The notes beneath the pieces were generated by a model that was not told where the DNA came from, did no database searches, and saw nothing but the letters and a program-made list of their open reading frames with translations. From Aquilaria yunnanensis (taxonomy: Eukaryota; Streptophyta; Magnoliopsida; Malvales; Thymelaeaceae), in NCBI GenBank assembly GCA_039654915.1, contig CM077594.1, forward strand, positions 70,364,393 to 70,428,392: a DNA stretch of 64,000 nucleotides, in the 5' to 3' direction. Both the position numbers and the translations under genes were made by a program. Of this stretch, positions 57,390-64,000 are shown piece by piece. Numbering within the stretch: the stretch's first letter is position 1; each line of letters begins with the position of its first letter.

Positions 57390-58312
57390 TCTGATAAAGA
57401 AGCCTCGCACATGCCCCTACCCTCTGGCCGGAACTACCTACAGTTAGTTGGAGATAACTATCTCCGAAGGTACGGACCAGATCTAGCTGAACATGTGTTT
57501 GATCTACATAGGCTATGCAAAACGGTCTTCTGCCCCCATCCTCCTATAAATACTTGGGCGGCTCCTAGGTGATGACAACATGACTCTCTCTTTCTTACTC
57601 TTTGCTCCTAGCAACTTCTCTCCTGTATACTGACTTGGGCATCGGAGGCTCCTCCCCTAGAAACACACTTGGGAGAGCTCCTCACCCACGTTCTTCAAAA
57701 GTCTTGTAGATACATTCTAACCAAAAGTCTCTCTCTCAGGCCCAGCATGTCATACAATGAGCATGTCATCAGGCATCATTTGGAGTCATTTGTGGAAACT
57801 CACCCCCAAGTCGTTGTTCTCGAGATTCAACATTCAAAGGACAAGGGACTCCTGAGGTCTTAGTCCACACTAGAAGCTCAAGGAATGACTGAACAGCCTG
57901 TAGTGGAGACTTCCCTGTTGAAGATGAGCGTCCTCTAACGGTCACAATGGGTTTTCTACGTGAATTTCAGCGCTCTATCATAGCAAAGATGATCCAACAA
58001 CTCAGCCAAAGATGGTCACAAACACCTTTAAAAAAGGCACCTTCTATAGATACCTATCTAGAGCAAAGGCATAAGTCACCTCACCGGAGCTCCGGTAGCG
58101 GAAGCCCTCATAATGACTCCTCAGTGAAGAACATACTATCCCAATGGCGACGCACTGCGGGAGGAAGGTCGAAAGAGCCCAGAACCTCGCGCCGATGAAG
58201 TCCATCCTCGGATGAGAAGTTCTTCCTACCACACTGGCAAAGTTACTTACCTAGAAGACAATGCTATTCTCCCCTGCCGGCAGTTCCCAGGAAGCGAAGA
58301 AACGAGGGTGCT
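57390..58312 (+). mobile_element. Tat-family fragment G: LTR end, primer site, leader, gag start
   Basis: Plus strand. AAGAAGCCTCGCACA...GGCATCA (about 57390-57778) matches the reverse complement of the F LTRs, including the TATA box at 57545-57552 (TATAAATA). The primer site at 57779 and a leader follow. The gag N-terminus reads VTMGFLREFQRSIIAKMIQQ and LSQRWSQTPL; the same segment in H reads MGFLQDFQPSIVAEMTQQ. It stops where element E begins at 58313. Confidence 0.85.
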
Positions 58313-60792
58313 TGCTACCACCTCACAAAAATGGGAAAATTACAAATGTGTGATAATGGCTAAAAACCATTATACTGTGTAACTTTCACCAAAGTGATTG
58401 AAGTGTGGGGGTAAACTGTATGATCAACACCTCCTTAAAAGTGTTCAAATTTACTAACTTGGCGCCAAAGAAAAGCCTTAAGGATTGCTTGTTTGTCAAG
58501 CAACCTACGGACTTTTTTCTAAGATTTTGGAAATTTGGGTACCCAATTGCAAAAATTTCACAAAAAAGATTTAGAGTGTTATGGGAAGGATATGAATGGT
58601 ATAAAAGTGCTCTTGCAAGATGACATTGCTTATAGAAGACAAGCATGGACAAAGGAAAACACAAAAAGGCTTTAAGGACTTAAATGCCCTATTGTGTGTT
58701 TTTGGTTGTCCATGCTTATGACTTAAATCAAGTGGAATTTTTGTGGGGTTATCCTACATAAGGAGGGGCTACTATGGCATGGGATAAGGAAGTCAAATGT
58801 GGGCCAAGAGATTAAGGTAAAGAAACCATGGTCTTGAAGCAAGGAAAATGACATAAAGCTTGGTTAAGCTTGTTAAGTGTGTTTAGTGCACTTAAGACCA
58901 TGTAAATGTCCATTCTTGTCCTTATTTCCCAAATTTTGGCGTCCACCAGTAAAAAGGAAGCCATCACTCTCCTCCACACATCCTCTATTTCCACCATACC
59001 TTCAAAGTCAAAACTACTTGCAATTTAAGTCAAGAAAGCACAATTGGAAGCTATTTGGTGCTATTACTTGAGTGTACCTTGGATCAACCTCCATTTCCAG
59101 CATTCCCATCAAGGTAAGGTTCTCTTGTTCTCATTGGTTGTTTTCTATATTTTCAAGCAACCATGGAGCTAGGGGTGAGCTTGGAAGAGAGCCATGAGCT
59201 TGATGAACCAAGCTTAGTGAAAGGAGTGCACTTATTGAAGGTTTTGTGACCTAGTGTGAAGTGCACAATGATGGCAGCGAATTGAAGGATTTCTAGAGCC
59301 TAAAGTTATTACTAACTAGTGTTAAAATCCTCCTACAACCAAGCATTAGCTTGTGGAGGGATTCCATAGTGATTTACTTAAGTTTATTGCATGTTTTATG
59401 GACTGACCTATGGTTTATGTTGCTTCTGCATTTCATGTGTTTGATGGTTGTGAATGGCTGCTGCATTTGGTTTCTATATCTTGTATATATGCATTGTGGT
59501 TTTTTTCTTTTAGTGTCTTTGGATGCAGGTTTTAATGATCGTTACATTGCCTACTGAATCTTAGTGCTACCCTTACTAAGTTTCTTAATGAAACTTACTC
59601 CCCTAAATTCTGTCATTTTAGGTCCAGCTGAAAGATCACCTTCAAACTAACCATTTTAGTTTGATTCTTGCCTAAATTATCAAGTACTTGAACCTCCATA
59701 TGTCTAGTTATGATCTGGAAAGTTTGGTGATTTTAGGAGCACATTTGGTATTTTTAGTGATAGTAGTTATAGTGTTTTGCAGCAGCTGTCCAGCATTCTG
59801 TTCTAGAGTCCATTGTGTCTCGGGCAATCCTATAACCTAAGTTGTGTATTTAGCTAAGTTATGACTATTTTTTGGTGCATGTATGCATGTACATGTAGTG
59901 TATGTAAAATGAGACAAGTATGTGAACATTTGAGTACTGTTTTGGCTAAGTAAGTGATGTGGTGCAAAGCTGGCTAACTGTGAATGATGGGTTGCTTACT
60001 TGTAAATTCTGTTTTAGCCACATATGGTTGTTAAATGTGCTGGAATGTATTTCCTCTATGTAATTGACATATATGGGGTAGCGTTGGAGGGCTTTCCCCT
60101 TGTGAATGAAGTGTTTGAACATTTCTAAAATTTTGTATGGCCAAAATGGTCATAAAGTGACCAGAATTTTGACTCCGCACTTAAGTTTCTATATCTCCCT
60201 TTGTAGAAGAAATATTGGTATCACATTTTGACCACACCTAATGAACATCTAGAGGTTGAATTGGGATTTGGAATTTCTGAATTTTGGACCTTGTAGCCAA
60301 TGATATGATGTTGAAAAGTTGGCTAAGTTACTACTTATTTGGTTAGAATTTTGTAACCAACTTCAAAATCCATAACTTGGTCCATAGGTGGGCTATTGAT
60401 GTAAAAGAAAATTTTCTTCATTTGCTCTAGGTCTCTACTTGATAATGGAGTAAAGAAAATAGGGGGGCGCATAGCACGAATGATACAGTATATTGGTGGA
60501 AGTTACAGGTGTAGTGGCTAGTCACTAGAACTTAACAACATTGCCTAATGTGTGGTAGCCAAGATTAAGACTTGTGCTAGTGTTTTCCTTCTTTGCTACC
60601 ATGGTGTGCATGAAATGTGAATATGTGTGTGATAGTTGGACTAGTATGCATGTGTTTACATAGTGCCCAAGAGGGCCACTTAGGTATGCACACAAAGGGT
60701 AGTGTTTTGATGGCCTACAGAACATTACCAATCTTGGGAGTCTAAATGCACAATTTTGGCACCATAATTGGACTACCCTAGAGTGGGTAACA
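58313..60792 (+). repeat. 5' LTR of element E (family S)
   Basis: TGCTACCACCTCAC...GAGTGGGTAACA; collinear with solo LTR B in the same direction and with A, C, D inverted. The hairpin is at 58335-58387. The left flank is fragment G. Confidence 0.92.
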
Positions 60793-60797
60793 TATGT

Positions 60798-60809
60798 TGA
60801 TATTAGAGC
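60798..60809 (+). promoter_or_regulatory. primer binding site of element E
   Basis: TGATATTAGAGC, five bases after the LTR; two bases differ from the initiator-Met site TGGTATCAGAGC. Confidence 0.75.
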
Positions 60810-60958
60810 ATGGTTTACACATGTACATAGCATATAGTTGCATTGCATGCATCTACATACATGAACATAGTTTGGTCAGCTGCTAGTGTCAAGTACCGGT
60901 GAAATACCTATGATTTTTATATGTGCTCTATAGTGAATCATTAATGTAGGAAGTAAAC

Positions 60959-62616
60959 ATGGTTGCCACAAGGAGAGGGGAACCACCCCGAAGGCCTCCT
61001 ACAGATTCTGGGAAAAAAAGAAATGGTCAAAATAGAGGGAATCAGGGGCAATGTGGGGTACCAAACCCTGAAGTGCTTCAAGTTTGGTTAGAGGTTTAGA
61101 GGAACTTAGATCTAATTAATTAGAACTTAGTAAGGCTAATTGAAGCACAATAGTAAGGAGTCTAAGTAGCTCTAGTTGAACTAGTTCAGGATGCACAGTA
61201 GGAACCAGAAGAGGATACTAGGAACACATCTGAATACGTTCCTTTTGGAAGTTTAGAAGACACAAATTATGAGACCATTGAGGGGGAAGGTGACAATGGA
61301 AGAAATCCAATACGAAGAAGACTAAGGTCAAAGACTAGTCAGGTGACCCAGACCAATCCCTTAGTCTATGACCATTCCTCCACTAGGAATGAGATTGAGG
61401 AGGGCCATGAGAGAAGATCCAGGAGAAGGTAGAAAGATCATAGAGAGCATCACCATACAAAGGGCTCTCACAGATCCTGGAGACATAGATCAGAGGATCT
61501 AGAAGGCCTAGATGAAGTTAAATTGTTGGAAAGGTTTCATGGCCTAAGACCTCAATAGTTTGATGGAAGAGCTGGGCTAGAGAAAGCTGAGGAGTGGTTA
61601 ATCTTCATAGAAAAAATGTTTAAGAGGATGTCACTCAGCTCCACAAAGAGAGTGTCACTGGCTACCTACAATCTAGTAGGCAGTGCAGAAATGTGATGGA
61701 GAAACATCAGAGATAGATATGCTATCCAGAGGGGCAGAAGGCCAGGAGAAGACACGGAAATGACCTGGCCAGAGTTCACATAGCTGTTCTCGTAGTAGTA
61801 CATCAGTGATGCCATCAAGGATATGAAGCGAGCTAAATTTGATGCTCTAAGGCGGGACAACGTCAGTGTCCTAGAGTATGAGAACAAATCCAATCGGTTG
61901 GTGAGGTATGCTCCTCAGTATCATGGACTGGAGGAGTTAAAGGCCAAAAGATTTGTTAGAGGCTTAAAGTCAAACATTAGAAAGGCTATAAGACCCTTTT
62001 GAGTAGTCACATACTATGAAGGAGTGCAAAAAGCTCTATGAGTAGAGTAAGAGGAGTATGACACTAAGTACTTTTCCAATGGACCAGGGGAAAGTAGCCA
62101 GGCAGGAGGCAAGCAGAAAAAACCACCATATGGCAATGGAATTGCGAATAATTCTCATCTTGGTGGTGAGGGCAAGGTTAAAGGGAAGTTTCCTAGCCTA
62201 AGGTGGCCTAAGTGCGAGAAGTGTCATGGAAAGAAACCTTGCTATTTTAACACCCAAGCGTGTCTAAAATGTGGATCCATGGATCATTGGATCAAAGACT
62301 ACCCACAGGTTCAAAGGAAGCTAGAAGACCAAGGTCTAGTAAGGCCTATTGGGGCAGGACCTAAATGGGGAGCACCTAGGGAGGGACAGTGGAGGCCAGT
62401 TCCTCCAGTGCCTCAACCTCCAGTGCAGAAAGCTGGCAAAGTCTTCCAAGTGGAGAGGCTAGAGACATCACAGCAGGCAGGAGCACTAAGACGTAACATT
62501 TACCTTAATGGTATTCCTGTTAGTGTTCTATTTGATACTGGTGCATCGTGTCTATAGTGGCTAGGAAATTTGTTAAAGCCATGAAATTTCTTACTAAATC
62601 ATGCCTATTGATGTCG
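60959..62616 (+). pseudogene. gag and protease start, element E
   Basis: Start MVATRRGEPPRRPPTDSGKK at 60959. After stop-broken acidic and Arg-rich stretches, the gag core reads FHGLRPQ, stop, FDGRAGLEKAEEWLIFIEKM, LATYNLVGSAEM, DAIKDMKRAKFDALRRDN, VLEYENKSNRLVRYAPQY and KAKRFVRGLKSNIRKAI. The zinc knuckle is CLKCGSMDHWIKDYP; the last Cys ligand (DCP in relatives) is Tyr. A 92-codon open frame then leads to protease NIYLNGIPVSVLFDTGAS with intact DTG, a frameshift at about 62548, and SIVARKFVKAMKF up to the junction with H. Many stops are TAG where Gln or Trp is expected. Confidence 0.9.
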
Positions 62617-63700
62617 AGGCTGGTGGCTAGGTGCTTCGGACCGTGGGTGCTCCCCCTTTGGTCCTCCCATTCTAAGCTCCTCGGCCGTCATATGCTGTTC
62701 GGCCCTTCTATAGAACTCCCCGAGGGTGTCTGGGGGGTCCTTGGGGAACTCATAAAAGAGTTGGGAATCCCTCCGAAGTCCTCTTATCATTGCGAGGATC
62801 CATACCTCTAGCCGAAAATTGGGCACACTTAGTGCCTCTCGGTTGAACCTTTCAACATAGTCACGAATGGTGTTCCCACCTCGCTGTGCTATGTCGAACA
62901 TTTGCACTTGCATCTTAGCGGTTGGCCTACTGCCGATGAACTACTGGGTGAACGCAGTGGATAGCTCCTGAAAATTGAGCAGGCTCCCGTGGGGCAGAGA
63001 GTTATACCTTGCCGTTGCTGGACTGGAGAGGGTTACCTCGAAACACTTGCAGAGAGTAGTGTCATCTGCGCTGTGGAGCACCATACTTCACTTATATTTC
63101 GTCAGATGCGCCTAGGGGTCACTACGCCCATCGTAAGTTTCCAGGCATGGCACCCTGAAGTCACTAGGCATGGGCGCCTCCACGACCTCGCGTACCAAGG
63201 GTGACTCTTCTTCGGTGTAAGAGTTAGACAGCCTGGACCAGACTGGTTTTCGGGAGATCTGTCTCTCAACCTTCTCCAGTCTTCCCAGGATCTTCTCCAT
63301 GAGGACAGCTGTGTTAGCTTTTCCTTGCTGCCTGATGTTTGCCGGCAATGGTGAATTTCTTCTCCTCCTCGGAGAGTAACTTCGACGGGGAGGAGACTGG
63401 GACCTTCGGTACGGGGATGCACTCCGCCGGCAAGAGGTCCTAGTCTCTTTTGGAGCTCCTTCTTTAGTAGGTCGCGCCTCAATGGGCTCATTCTCTGTTG
63501 AAGACGCATCGAGGGAGTCCCCGCTCCCGAAACTTCGGTGGGTGGACCAGGAACTTGTCCCCTAGTGCATCACCGAGGGAAAGGCCTTTCAGGCCAGAGG
63601 TGGTTAGGGCCACCTCTGGTCGAGCTGTTGGGTCATTTCGGCGACGATGGAGGGTTGGAAGTCTTGTAAGAAGCCCATCGTCACCATTAGAGGACGGTCA
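62617..63700 (-). pseudogene. gag, fragment H
   Basis: Minus strand: VTMGFLQDFQPSIVAEMTQQ near 63680, a Ser/Arg-rich stretch with frame changes, MEKILGRLEKVERQI, then ESPLVREVVEAPMPSDFRVP, CLETYDGRSDP, a stop, LSSPATARYNSL and, open from 62913, MQVQMFDIAQRGGNTIRDYV, ERFNREALSVPNFRLEV, LFYEFPKDPPDTLGEFYRRA and QHMTAEELRMG. Same domain order as the F gag, with many residue differences, so a separate older or younger insertion of the same family. Truncated at the E junction. Confidence 0.9.
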
Positions 63701-64000
63701 TCTTCTGGTGCAGAAGCTTCTCCCATGGGCTGCATTGTCGCCGGCTGAGCCTCGGGCACAGAGGGGGACTTCTGGAGCCCTTTTTCCTTCGAGCGTCGAG
63801 TCTCTACGACGGTGACCTGGGATAGGTTTCCCACAGACGGCACTAGGTGATGGTTTCCAGCATCATCGTTGTGCAACATAGTGAGCCCGGAGCAGAAACT
63901 TCTGATATCAGGACGTCGGGGTAGAAGACCTCCGAAGGTAGAGGGGCTGCAAGGACTCAGCAAAATAGAGGGTCAGGAGTTCCCCGGAGTATTTTTCCAG
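62617..64000 (-). mobile_element. Tat-family fragment H: gag, leader and start of 5' LTR, running off the window
   Basis: Reading the minus strand from 64000: part of an LTR (63850-64000), primer site near 63830 (GTGCCGTCTGTGGG), leader, gag. The right part matches 52390-52600 of element F in order. The left edge near 62617 lies inside gag, so H is truncated there as E is. Confidence 0.87.

Larger units (their letters stand above)
58313..62616 (+). mobile_element. family-S element E (Ty3/gypsy, Tekay-like): 5' LTR, gag, protease start
   Basis: The only family-S copy with internal sequence: a 2480-base LTR, primer site and gag/protease, then an abrupt junction near 62616 with Tat-family fragment H. 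It shows that the 2.5-kb repeats A-D are LTRs, and gives their sense direction. RT, integrase and 3' LTR are missing. Confidence 0.9.

Noticed and set aside
1438..60809. Sequences resembling tRNA 3' ends (TGGTATTAGAGC and similar).
   Set aside because: They are primer binding sites complementary to tRNA, placed just inside LTRs; no cloverleaf is present.
1..64000. CRISPR arrays, bacterial operons, integrated viral genomes other than LTR retrotransposons.
   Set aside because: No spaced short repeats with unique spacers, no ribosome-site/operon layout; all pol remnants fit Ty1/copia or Ty3/gypsy order.

Overview
The window reads as plant nuclear heterochromatin: a stack of nested, decayed LTR retrotransposons, with no intact host gene, rRNA, tRNA or CRISPR array that I can support. 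Evidence for a plant: chromovirus (Ty3/gypsy) pol with a C-terminal chromodomain, tRNA-iMet-type primer sites, a Tat-like gypsy element with two RNase H domains and an antisense ORF, a plant-type Ty1/copia element, and a broken Ulp1-peptidase-like gene of the sort often found in plant mobile DNA. The species cannot be told. Coding remnants are full of in-frame TAG stops and frameshifts.

Layout. (1) 1-12417, plus strand: chromovirus 1, entered inside its 5' LTR; gag is cut short, pol is decayed but readable to the chromodomain, and the 3' LTR is complete. Two LTRs of another family (here called family S) lie in it: truncated copy A, and solo copy B with TAAGA target duplications. (2) 12418-17774: AT-rich, gene-free DNA with a short minus-strand LTR next to a primer site, LTR/polypurine relics and a MITE. 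(3) 17780-40067, plus strand: one Ty1/copia element bounded by GATTG duplications. It was split by a 3.0-kb solo LTR (CCGTG duplication), by minus-strand chromovirus X (CTAGG duplication, 12.9 kb) and by solo LTR Y (GTAGC duplication). X itself holds solo LTR Z (AAACT) and family-S solo LTR C (ACATC). (4) about 40690-57117: exons of an Ulp1-like pseudogene, split by Tat-like element F (42381-52970, minus) and family-S solo LTR D (54347-56837). (5) 57390-64000: a plus-strand Tat-family fragment G, a family-S element E with its 5' LTR and gag (58313-62616), then a minus-strand Tat-family fragment H running off the window.

How the parts relate. Each element encodes (or encoded) gag, protease, reverse transcriptase/RNase H and integrase for its own copying; none is intact here. 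Insertions can be ordered from their target duplications: copia, then X, then Z and C inside X. The most unusual item is the antisense, probably spliced ORF of element F (43857-46345, plus strand), which resembles the plant 'putative gypsy-type transposon' (Transposase_28-like) proteins and ends in a coiled coil. Also notable are a two-tier hairpin kept near the 5' end of family-S LTRs and the piecewise survival of the Ulp1-like gene.
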